From Acephala macrosclerotiorum (taxonomy: Eukaryota > Ascomycota > Leotiomycetes > Helotiales > Mollisiaceae), in the NCBI GenBank assembly GCA_014904845.1, contig MU119227.1:186001-250000 (forward strand): a stretch of DNA of 64,000 nt, written 5' to 3'. Shown here in pieces: positions 44,939 through 55,956 of this stretch. The translations under genes and the position numbers were made by a program. The notes under the pieces are model-generated. The model was not told where the DNA came from. It worked only from the letters and a program-made list of their open reading frames with translations, and ran no database searches. Within the stretch, counting starts at the first letter, position 1; the number at the start of each line of letters is the position of its first letter.

Positions 44939-46980
44939 GGAGAGCTGGAGGCTTGAGAGAGAGTTGAGACGCATTGGTAGAAGTTGCTGATAGTTGTGAT
45001 GGTGACGGCGACAGATCTGATATTTGATTTGGGGACCTACTCGGTGTAGAGGCTCATCGCCTTGCATCGCATGGGATTTCCGGAAGCAGACAGAAGTGCT
45101 TAAGAGAGAATACACTTTAATTTTGTTGGGACGAGTAGTTTCGATCAGCTGATACTTTCAATATGCGGACTCCCTCGTGATATCTAGTGCGGCTCTGCTG
45201 ATGAAATACCCGACCTGACACGTCGTCGAGCATCGAGCCGAGCGAGACGGAAGAGCGCCTCTGGTCCCCACAAAGCACGTAACCTAAGACATCGACAAGC
45301 GATTGAGAGTCTGTGGCTTGGGCATGGGGGTCCTCGCATACGCCTGCGGCAGCCACTGTCTCTCTTGTTCGCATTGTTGGGTTGATGAAGAACACTCTGA
45401 CTTCAGAGGAACAGCGCATTGTCCATCTTCTACATGGGAGAAGTGGCACTGCTCTGAGGCTGTGCATTGTTGGACATTGGCCAATTCCTATATCATTGGA
45501 GAATGTCCCATTGTTCCAGCCTGTCAAAGACTTCCGACGACATGCCTAGAAATTAAGCACTGGATCGTAAAGTAAAAGGGTTTTAGACCGCCATTCTTCA
45601 TCAGAGGTTGCCGCATCTGATGGAATGGGAATTGACCGTTATGATTATCGCCTTGTACACGTGTTGATGCGAGAGACGAGCAGCTTCACATCTTGTCAGC
45701 TTGGAGAAATGAGATGATATAGGATAATGCAGAGTCCTGCGCGTCGAAGGCAGATGAAACACCCTGCCGTTGTACTTGCAATATTCCAACGAGGGCCAAG
45801 TCTAGATAGTGGAATTATCTGACTGGGCAGGCCCTGAAGCTGACGGGGCTTGTCAACCAGTAGCCAGCTTGATGGAAGCTGTTCATTGTTGGCTCCAAGC
45901 ACGTTCGAGGAACAAAGCCGACTTGTCATTTTGATAAGACCCAGGGCCCACCAGGCCTTCCTTGCGGTGAGATTCGTGACTTTGTGATTGGGACCTCGGA
46001 TGTTCTGGACGCTGAAGAAAACAGTCGAGATCTGACACGTTGCGGTGCATGATCGAAGTCTATCATATATGACAGAGCAGCTGGAAACGAGTGACTTGAA
46101 GGAATGGAAATCACCGACGACCGCACAGAACGCTAATTTGAGATGTGAGTAACTTTCGTGCACCATGGAATTGAATCGCAGCCTCGCATTTCAAGTCGTG
46201 ATGCTTGGGATAATGTATAAAGCGACGATGCTCCAGTGCGAATTGGAAAGTGGTCACGCCCGCTCCTTCTCCTAAATCCCCCAACTCGAAGTCCAATATG
46301 TCGAACCTAGCCAACAATGGGTCGAATGCCTGGTATGTTGGACGCTTGAATCAACTACGCAGATATGTATTGACCATGGTAAATGCAGCAAGCGAGAAAG
46401 CAAACCAAAATCTTTTTCAGTCGACTTAAAACTACCCTTCTATTCTCCCACGCAAACATATCTCGACAAAGCTCAGTCGCACGAAGAGACAGCTATTGGC
46501 TATAGCAATCGTAGCTCCATAGAGGCCATTCGATGTCACGAGGAAAGGATGAAAAAAGAAATCCAGGCACTTGCCACTAGTTGAGGGTCATATTCTGTAG
46601 AAAGGAGGGGCTTCGAAGGATATCGTGTATTACTGGGGTGTAAATTGATGTCTTGATACGTGTTCGTGGAATGGATTGAGGTGCTGCAGACTGTACACCA
46701 TAATGGAGGAATCGCTGCATCGTAACTGCGACTTCTCCACTTGGAAAAAGTGTTGAGCTTGAGCGTACTGAAATCAAATGTACAACCTTTCCAACGCTAT
46801 ATCCGAACTGAAAATGAGACAACAGTTTGTGAGACCAAAAGAATTGTGGTATTTGAACCAAAATGCGATAAGTATGACCTGGGTAGATCTTTTAGTATCA
46901 ATTCATATTCTCACTCCTCGCTTCGCCCAAATCCGTAAAAACTGCTTCATAAACAAACAGGACTCTATCATCCAAGAGGT
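44939..46980. other. Intergenic, about 2 kb
   Basis: Several frames of 60-160 codons overlap on both strands, but none has a recognisable domain or splice structure. The right end is the 3' UTR of the ribose-5-phosphate isomerase gene. Confidence 0.5.
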
Positions 46981-48038
46981 CTATGGCCGTGACTTCACGC
47001 TGGAAATCTCTTTGGCGGTGCGCACTTCAACTTCACCATTCTCCATACCGAAGTATGCTGCGACTGGCTTTTGACCGCCACCTTCCTCACCTGCTGCCGC
47101 AACTTGAAGACCGTTTCTGCCATGGAACAGCCCAACCTCGAGGACTCCTACTATCCTCTTCAGTCTTCGTCCGAGGTTATGTACTTCCCATGTGCCATGT
47201 ATTCCATCGCCTTTGTCGCCGTCCTTAAGATCAGACTCAATAAGCAGTTTCGGGAAGGGCGCGTCCATAATCCACATGCCATTGTCTGTGACAACTGGAC
47301 CTGCCTTCGCACTTCCTCCTTGGCGGATCTTGGGATCTGGTGATCCAAGGGTTATAAGAATTCGTTTTATGGTTGGCGCTGCCAATGGCGCAATTTCGAT
47401 TGGTATTGTTGGCCATGAAGTCAGAAGTCGAGGTTGAAGCTTTCGATAGTCTGCATGCTTGTAAGCAAACAAGAGAAATTTTTTTGGAGGTTCTCAAGTA
47501 TACCTGCGACGCAAACAAACTTCTTTGCTGCTGTTGCAACCAACTTCTCTTGGAACAAGCATGCTCCACCACCCTTTATACAATTGAGATCCTCGTCAAT
47601 CTCATCCGCTCCATCGAATGCCACATCAAGACTTTGGCGCTTTCCCTTCAAGCCTAGATCTTGGAGACCGGTAGCTACGTGGAGTGCGGACACACCTCCC
47701 ATCTTAGTCTGCTCTGCATCGACTGGAGGGAGGGCATCTATACTTCCCAATGGAAGTCCAGCTTCAATGATCAGTTGTTTACTCTGCTCACCAGTCGGTA
47801 CAAAGGTCATTTTGGACGTCACCTCGCGCCCTTTTGCAGCAATTGCCTCCACAACATAGACCACCGTGCTGCCAGAGCCAATGCCAATATAACTGTATGA
47901 AGTGTCGAAGTGATCCTCCACTGCTTTGTATGCTGCGAGTCGTTTCGAGGCTTCCACGCCTGTCAATGGCTTGACATCGTGGTGAGGGAGGGGTGCGGCG
48001 TTGATAGCCGCTGGAACTGAGGGGTCTGATGTCGCCAT
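46981..48038 (-). CDS. RKI1: Ribose-5-phosphate isomerase A-type
   Basis: This enzyme interconverts ribose-5-phosphate and ribulose-5-phosphate in the non-oxidative pentose phosphate pathway, in the cytosol. Exons 47504-48038 and 46981-47450 join as [18 protein letters not shown] (donor GTATAC, acceptor GCAG), giving 334 aa. Family motifs are [53 protein letters not shown] (catalytic Asp region) and [16 protein letters not shown]. The C-terminal block is [13 protein letters not shown] then [16 protein letters not shown]. The start at 48038 is preferred because the canonical N-terminus begins about there; an upstream in-frame Met (48299) would add 87 basic residues that could act as a targeting peptide, which is unlikely. 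It is divergent from ULA1. Confidence 0.94.
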
Positions 48039-48682
48039 TGAGTGCTTGTTTCGAGATTGTATATTTGGTGAGAGGGAGAAGCGGCCTGGCAGAGCCGGGT
48101 AAAGCTTCTTATGAGGGAGAGGAGCGCGCGGAGTCGGCGGGTTCTGCGGGAGAGCTGCAGTCAAGGACGCCGGCCAAGAGGTGTGTGAACGATCAGCTAA
48201 ACGTCGCACAGGTTTGAAAACTGGTGATAGAACCCGAGACCGGACCACAGAGGTGGTACGATTGATTTCGTGTCCTAACGATCGACCATACACTTCCATC
48301 AATCTCTTCAAGAGAAAATCAAGAAAAAGGGCCGTCTGTTATGGTGGGGTGTCGAGTTCTCGTCGAATGTCGCATGAGGACTTTGTTGGCGGGGGAATTC
48401 GTTGCTGATTCACATCTTGCATCCCACCAACTGCACAGGCTGAATAGCTTCGACCCTCACTAGGCCTTAACAGGTCTAGTGCACTACCACGTGGTGATTG
48501 TGCTTATCGCCAGGCACCAGACGCGCTGCTGAGTCCAAAGTCAATATAACTTCATGGAGCTTTGTTGCTTGCTGCTCATGAACTGACTCCCAGACAGAGG
48601 TCAAGTGCTTTGGGACCAGCATTCGATAACGCTGTTGCGTCCAAGATCGATCCTCACCCATCCCTGCATTAAATCAGACACA
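48039..48682. promoter_or_regulatory. Divergent promoter region RKI1/ULA1
   Basis: 644 bp between two divergent start codons. The frame upstream of the isomerase start stays open for 91 codons on the minus strand, but its content (Pro/Arg-rich) looks like a leader. No clear TATA box is seen. Confidence 0.5.
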
Positions 48683-50479
48683 ATGACAGAAGTGATTACA
48701 GGTCCGACCCCTCCAATCCTCCATGGACCTTCAGACAAGGAAAAGAAGTACGACCGACAGCTTCGACTATGGGCAGCAAGCGGACAACAGGCTCTCGAGG
48801 ATGCCCATATTCTGTTGCTGAACTCCGGTTCTGGCACTGTTGGAGTTGAGACGCTGAAGAATCTGGTGCTTCCAGGTAATCCAGCTCGACACAAACGAAG
48901 GATACGGCTGACAAATTTGTAAAGGTATTGGACAATTCACGATTGCGGACGGCGAAGTAGTCACTGAAGCAGACCTGGGTGTGAACTTCTTCCTAGACGA
49001 AGATAGTCTAGGAAACTCGAGGGCAGAATGCTGCGTCAAGCTTCTCCAAGAGCTCAATCCGGATGTCAAGGGCCACTGGTTACCCCTTCAAAAGGTCAGC
49101 TATCATAACTAGGATACGAGCGGCTTGATTGCTAATTTGAATCTCAGCAGACTCTTACCGTCCAAAAGCTTCTCGAGAACGACGCAAAGTACACCTTGAT
49201 AATCTATACATATCCAATCAAGCAGAAGGATCTCGCCTTGGTAACAGAATATAGCAGCAAGCATAACGTTCCCATCATCTCGGTCCATTCTTCGGGATTC
49301 TACTCGTATTTCAGAACGTATCTCCCTGAAAGTTTCCCAATTGTCGACACACATCCCGACTCAACAGCTACTACGGACCTAAGACTTCTTACTCCATGGG
49401 AGGAATTATCGCAATTCTGTAAAGAGCTCACCTCTGACATCGATAATCTAAGTACCCATGAACACGGTCATCTTCCATACCTAGTGATATTGTTACACTT
49501 TCTCGAAAAGTGGAAGGCGGAGCATGGATCACTACCATCGACCTATAAAGAGAAGACTGCTTTCAGATCTCTAGTGGCCGCTGGTGCTAGAACAGATAAC
49601 CCTGAGGGTGGTGAAGAGAACTTTGATGAAGCAGCTGCTGCGGTCTTGAAAACGATATCTGCTCCGACTCTGTCCAGCTCGGTGAAAGCAGTTTTCGATT
49701 ACGAACCAAACGAGGTAGGAATCCTAATACATCCGTTGGAGTCTATTACTAACCTGGGGGCTTATAACAGCTGGAAGCAAAGTCAAGCTTCTGGATCATT
49801 GCTAGCGCAATGAAGAAATTCTATGAAAAGCACAACCAGCTTCCACTACCTGGATCGGTCCCTGACATGAAGGCTCAGTCAACAGTCTATGTTCGGTTAC
49901 AGAACATCTACAAGAAGAAAGCTCGTCAGGATGTAGCCGAGGTGCTTTCGACTGTCCGAGCCCAACCAGGTGGCAAAGACGTGGACGAAGCCGACGTGGA
50001 GAGCTTCTGCAAGAACGCTGCTTTTATCAAGCTCATTCATGGATCGGAGGCCAATCCTGAGAATATCAGGGCCCTCGCAAGTAGGTGACCGCCACTTTCA
50101 AATGCTAGCATAAACTAATTGTGGCACAGAAGCCGAAGCCGAGAGTGACGCGAACGCTGAGTTGACAATGATGCCGCTATCACTCCTTCCAATATACCTC
50201 TCCTTGCATGCAACCTCACATGAGTCCACCGCAAGTTCGTCTGATATTCTCGCCACAATCGACCAGGTCTTTCCGGACGCCTCAACCACCGCGCGCTATG
50301 TAGAGATTTCCGAGGAAGTAGCCCGCAGCAAAGGCGGAGAACTGCACAATATATCGGCACTGACTGGTGGCATGGTGGCCCAGGAGGTGATCAAGATCAT
50401 CACCAAGCAATACATCCCAATCGACAACACTTGCATATTCGACGGGATCACGAGCAGAACTCAGGTGCTAAGAATATGA
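48683..50479 (+). CDS. ULA1: NEDD8-activating enzyme E1 regulatory subunit (ULA1/APP-BP1/NAE1)
   Basis: Ula1 pairs with Uba3 to activate NEDD8/Rub1, which is then attached to cullins. Exons 48683-48875, 48925-49094, 49151-49714, 49771-50080 and 50130-50479 join in consistent phase, giving 528 aa, the normal size. The N-terminal ThiF-like half has [40 protein letters not shown], then [10 protein letters not shown] and [20 protein letters not shown]. There is no catalytic Cys domain, as expected for this half. Further signatures are [35 protein letters not shown] and the C-terminal [20 protein letters not shown] with a final SRTQVLRI. Exon 3 could also begin three bases earlier (49148): the acceptor is CAGCAG. 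The C-terminus is complete. Divergent from RKI1. Confidence 0.96.
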
Positions 50480-53446
50480 CCAAGGACGAAAAACAACGAA
50501 TCACGAGAAAATGGGTTTATAAAATGATGAAGGTTCTGCATTTGAAGGCGTTGGCTAGATTCCTAGCATCGAGATCATCGACCGAGGTCTATGATGTTAT
50601 ATCGCGAGCCGCACAAGAGGCGCTTATCACGCATGGCACCTGATCAGCTGCATAAACATATCCGGCAGAGCCCCACAAAAGCACTCTAGAGAATTGTCAC
50701 ATGAGGAGGGCGTTTCTGCACCCCTGAGCTTCGCTTGTTGTATCGAATGGTTGAGCAGAAGTCTGCAATGCCAAGCTTTGGTCTGGATGTTATGTATTAC
50801 GATACTTGCCGCACGTCAATCTATTTCACGAGCATTTGGCAAGGTATTTCCATCCCAGCTTCTCCACTCAGAAGCCAGAAGCACATGTCGCGCCATGTGA
50901 TGAAAGTGCCTGGGCCCGGGCCCCTTCTCTTGTCTGTCATCAACTCCAACATGCATCACCGCAATCTGTCCCACTATCTCACAACATCCCCTGTACCTTC
51001 CCCTTCAACCCATCGCTACCAGACCTGTCAAGCAGTCCCTCATATACCCGAACAAAAACACGTAACTATTCTTTCCTCAAAGCCTGGTATCGAGCTCAAT
51101 GTCCTCCTCGCCTCGCTTGCCTTCCGCGGGCCGAGCAGCCAGATTATCTCCATCATGTCCTCTCATCTCGCATCTCGATCTCTTTCACCCACCGCATCGC
51201 ATCTCCGAACTATTCCCCAGCCCGCTTCAGCCGCCTAAAGCATCAGAGTTTTTTCGCTGCATTTTCCTTTTTCCTTTCCCCAGATTTCGGCCTTTCCGGT
51301 AGTGCAAATCCTGTAGGTAGAGTAGGGTTTAATTGTGCTTCTTTAGCTTGTCTTGGCTGTACGAATGGGTGGGTGGGTTTACTGCAAGTGTCAACCAGTC
51401 GCAATCTATATCCTAGTCTGGTACATTGATGAAGGAAGTGCGAGAAAAGAGGATGGAGTTGTGGTAAACTAGTGTTCTACTACTGTAGGAGAAATAGAGT
51501 GCATTTTGCACCACATGCGAAAGATGCGCCACAACGTACGTCGAGAAGAGATTTACATCTAGCCCCTCACCCCTGGCCCCAAGTTTTACAATCTGGGGAA
51601 TCACCAGTTCTGGTAATAATTACCCTTTACATTCAAACGCTAATCTAGACTCTGGAGACAAAGAAGGTGGAGCGAAAAAGATACGATATCGGCATACACA
51701 CGATCTGGTGACACCTTCTGTCCTACCTACCTCTTTGTCGTCCAATCTCCTTCACCCACTTGCTTCATGTATCAAGACCTTCCGGAACGGCTCCCACGTG
51801 TGGACAATCACTCGTCATCGTTATACTGTCCGACTCCGATGTTTTTTATGCTACGCAGGGATTCCAGATTGCAAGGTGGAGGACAGTGGAACGTGGCAGT
51901 CACTCACTGTATTGGAGATCCGTACAGACCTTGCCGCAGCGACATGCGCACCGCACGCATTGACTGGTTGCACGCATTGCACATGCACGCAATAGGCTAC
52001 CAAACCTTAAAATTTGTCGGATGCGGGAAGACAGACGTACATCAATCTCTGATTCGCAACTCTAAGTCCCTTTGCAAGTCGGCGAAGCTTTCTCATTTTT
52101 CTTAGCGTGCATTGAGATCTGTTTGAGGATGCGATAAGCGATGGCTGGGAAAATCTGGGAGGGGTAGGAGCAGATCTCCAGTTCGTGGCTTCGGGAGTTT
52201 GAACAGAGTATTCTCTGGGATGATGACGAGCTGAGAGCCCGAGGGTTTGAGGGTTTCCCTACGCGAGGTTGCATTACCACTTTTTTTTTCAGCTGCCTGC
52301 TTTGACGACGGCATTCCTAGCTTTGATTGGGTTGAATGGATGCCGTTGCAGTGCGTACGCCATCGGATTCCCGAGGTTTGGTATTTTTGTCTTTGCCTGA
52401 AGCTTCGATGTTCACGATGTTACTTCACCATCCTCCCCTCACTTGGCCTAAACTCGGCCCGTACCGTCGATCATCTTAGACCTACCAAATCCTCCTATTC
52501 TTCCCAATACAACGTCCACATATTTATCCTCCTTCTCTCCCACTTCAATTATCTATCCTTGATGATTCTACGGTAATATACTTCAGCTAGCTCTCCAAGT
52601 TTCCAAGTTTCTTGTCTGCTTTAGAGTTTGTTCGTCCTTGAAACCATGGATTCGGACAGTTCAACGACACGCTCCAAGCACGTCGCGAAGCTCGAAATAG
52701 GGCTAGTGCGCCATTGCGGGGGCCTCACATTGCCGAGATTGTATTTTGCCTAAATGAACCCCCGTTTCCCGTCCCTCCTTTTCCCCTTTTCTCACCAATA
52801 AACTAAGAGTCTCGTTCCCATTGTGGGATTCTGAAACTCACTTTTCTCCCGAGACGCCACAATGTGACAGAATATTGAAGTAAGATAGATGAATTTGTGG
52901 CGAGTGAAGCGCGGATGCGCACGGCCTGAAGTGAGACGGGAAGAGGTATGGATTTACGGATTTCGGGCATGAGAATAGATTGTTTTTGATTGAGTATTAA
53001 GACAAATCCGGACATTTTGATCCAAGTAATTTGAGAATCGATGTGGCGTTGCGGTATCTTGCATATTTGTAAAGTGCAGATCTATTTTGAGGATCTCCAA
53101 GGAGCTTCTTTTGACATTAGTTGATGTGAAGAAAGCGCCATCTCCTTTGAGGCGAGAAATGTCACTGTTGAGGAGGAAAAGGGCGATGTTGTGGGGGCAT
53201 CAATCTGTCTTTGTATTTTGAATGTAAAGTATATGCTATTACATAGCTTGCTATAAGTAAAAGGCGAGACTGGGACTTGTATCCATAATGTTCCGCGCTA
53301 GCGCTGGAAGTTCAAAGGGGGTAGTACCAACGCCTCCCAAACCAACCATCTTGAAAATCAAAAACTTCCACCAAAATGCCTTTAGGCCAAGCCTCCTAGA
53401 ATGCCCTCAAAACGCCACATAGAAAGAAAGTACAAAATCCTCGTGA
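50480..53446. other. Gene-poor interval, about 3 kb
   Basis: Between 50.7 and 51.4 kb two overlapping plus-strand frames of about 165 and 205 codons are open, but the DNA is CT-rich and low in complexity, so open frames arise by chance. 51.7-53.4 kb shows only short frames. The left end is the 3' UTR of ULA1, and the right end the 3' UTR of the regulator gene. Nothing else could be supported. Confidence 0.5.
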
Positions 53447-55956
53447 TCATTGATGCATCATATAGTTTCCATCATACGTCCCATAACCATTATCAAAGTC
53501 CATGGGTAGTAGGTCGTAAGGCATGTCGAGTCCGTCTGGCAAATTGGCCCACAGCATACCATCCAAGTCCCATACACCTTGATCCATTATAACCATTCCA
53601 TCTTCGCCAAAGATTTCCATGGGTTGCATTTCATTCGTTTCCATCATTTGACCGTTCATGCCGTTGCCGTTCATCATAACCATTTGGTTTCCATTCATCC
53701 CATTGGCTCCGTTATTGTCATTCGCCAACATGATTCCTGGCACGTTGCCGTTCCCGTTGACCATCACGGGTCCCAATCTCGGGCTCGTCTGTCGTGTCAG
53801 GGGTTTCTTGCTGGCCTCGTACATCTTATTAAGCACCTCTCTGCTTCGTCTCGCAGCCAAGCTCCAATCAACCAGTCCCTCGAAAGCCTCAAGCACAATC
53901 TCAATTTGAGATTGGCAGTCATGGACCAGGTTGGTATTCCACGATTCCCAGAACATACTGACAAGCGGGATCATGGAAGCCTGGTACATGAACCAGGTGC
54001 TGTTCCAGCCCAGCATCTGGTTCGGAGTCCATTCTCGCGCGATGTCTTCGATGGTTTGCTTGGCCACAGCTCGGCATTTGGATATGGCTTCAAGCTCTTC
54101 TTGCGTGGCGACGCCTTCGCCTCCTCGGTTCGCGAGGTTGAGGAGTACGGGCCGGTAAAGTACGATGCGGAGATTTTGATAACGCCACTTCATGATGCAG
54201 CGTGCGGTATAAATAGATTCTGGGCAGGGCTCGGTTGAGCGAAGAATCCAGGGGAGGTTGTCGTGCCATTCGACGAGTTGATGGTCGAGGTTCTGACGGT
54301 CCTCGGGTCGCATGAGAGGTGATTGGGCGAGAACATCTTGAATTTGAGTTGCAATTTTGCAGAATTTGATGTTCTCGATGAGAGGAAGAATTCCCGTGTG
54401 TTGGCCAATCACATTCTGTTTGTTGTTAGCTAGATTTGACTGTAACTTAGAGAGAAGACTTACAGGATCGAGTCCTCCTCCAGGCGGGTTAATGGAGATT
54501 CCTGGACCACACCGGCCCATTGAAGGACGTCCTAGAGTAGTAGAAGCCCAGGTATCAAGACAGAATAAACTCCACCAAGTTCTCCTTCTCTGTTCGATGA
54601 TCATAACATTTGCATTGGCTGGCTCAGGTGGACTTTCTCGATGTAATCCCATAGCACAAGCCATTCTGAGAGCAGCTCCAGCCATAGCATTCGCCATGTT
54701 AGGTCTGTTGATGTAGTGAAGGTAGAAACCACCCATGAGAGCCAAAGCCTGCAAGGTTTCCAGATGACCACTTCCGAATGCGTCAATTCCCAAGTGCTCC
54801 TTAGCACGATTGTAAAAAGTGATGTGTTGATGATCATCCGACTTGGTTGCGACAATGCTGCCCATAACGAACACCATGTTGAGAAGTGCTAGCCATGGCC
54901 CATCGTTTCGTCGTCCAGCCAAGTAATCCGCTCTGAAAGAAGGCTCATCGAGCATGGGAATGAATATCTGAACGCGATTAAAATATGCATCGATCAGAGT
55001 TTGACCTTCCGAGGACCATGTTATTGACGACAGAGTTCTGGTCTGGACAGAGCTTCCAGGTCTTGGTGTAGGATGATTGCTGGCACTCAGCTGCTTATTC
55101 GAGTTGTTCGGAGCGAGAAACGACCGCAGGACAGGTGCGACCTTGAGCATTACAAGGAATGCAGCTTTGATCGAAGTTGCTCCCAAGTACGACGTCTGCC
55201 GGTCCACCGACAGGGAAAGAGCGTTCACATCGTCTGCCTCTGCAGGTATAGGATCTCGACTCCGCCGCTCTTCGTCCCACTCTGTATCCTGACTTGGTAT
55301 TTGTTCGAGGTGTGCCAGGCTTCGGTCATCGTCTGTTGTAGATGCAGCAATGGGCGATTGAAATTCCTGTGAGCTGGGAGAGGGATTCGACCCCGTGGGC
55401 GATCGCTGGGACGAATTGCTATGTGGCCCGGTGCGGTCAAGGAGTGAAATGAGCTCTGATCGCGACAGTAGCAAAAGCGATTGCGTATCTCGAGTAGGAT
55501 ATAATCGTTTGAGGATGGATCGACATTCTTCTAGAGACTGCGAGAGCGCATCGAGAGTTCTGCGCGTTCGTCAGCAAGCTACCCCGCCATCTGCCCCGGA
55601 TTTGGGGTTTCGCATGCCGTACTTTCGGGATGGGATGACTCTCTGTCTATGCTTGTCATAATAACATGGCTTTGGCGATCTGCAACCCAGACATTGGCCG
55701 CAAGGCTGTCGTCCGTCGCATCGGATCTTGCGTCGTTTACATTCGGCACAGGCGTGCGGGGTGGTGATTCTTTTCGAGATTCCATTTGTAGCTGGTTTGG
55801 GTACTTCTTGATTATGTTCAGCGAGTGGCCGGGGCGGCGCAAGTCCTTGAACTGCAGGGAGAAGAAATCGTCAGTTCTTGTTCTTTGTACCTATACTCGA
55901 GGTAGGAGGTACTTGCAGGTATGGAACATCTTGGATGAACCAAGTGGTGAAGACAT
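53447..55956 (-). CDS. Zn2Cys6 / Fungal_trans transcription factor
   Basis: A nuclear DNA-binding activator or repressor of the Gal4-type fungal class. Modelled exons are 55941-55956 (16 nt, tentative), 55623-55851, 54464-55559 and 53447-54415, giving about 769 aa. The zinc cluster has Cys at about 40, 43, 50, 56, 59 and 68 (ACAECKRRKIRCDGRQPCGQ, then SPKPC). It is followed by YDKHRQRVIPSRK|TLDALSQSLEECRSILKRLYP, a linker and dimerisation helix spanning an intron. The Fungal_trans domain (about 260-520) includes FIPMLDEPSFRADYL, HYINRPNMANAMAGAALRMA, MGLHRES and QRRRTWWSLFCLDTWASTTL. The C-terminus is Asn/Gly/Met-rich and acidic, a probable activation region. The intron 54416-54463 (48 nt) is stop-free. 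The style recalls regulators of plant-polymer or sugar use, but I do not assign a symbol. The long upstream gap fits a heavily regulated promoter. Confidence 0.9.

Noticed and set aside
45117..46166. Minus-strand frames of 136 and 156 codons
   Set aside because: No start-context support, no recognisable motifs, and competing frames on the opposite strand.
48039..48299. Longer ribose-5-phosphate isomerase with an 87-residue basic N-terminus
   Set aside because: The canonical enzyme is cytosolic and starts near the ATG at 48038; the upstream frame is Pro/Arg-rich leader sequence. A targeted isoform is not excluded.
50735..51429. Two overlapping plus-strand frames of about 165 and 205 codons
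   Set aside because: They lie in CT-rich, low-complexity DNA where stop codons are rare in several frames; neither looks like a protein family.
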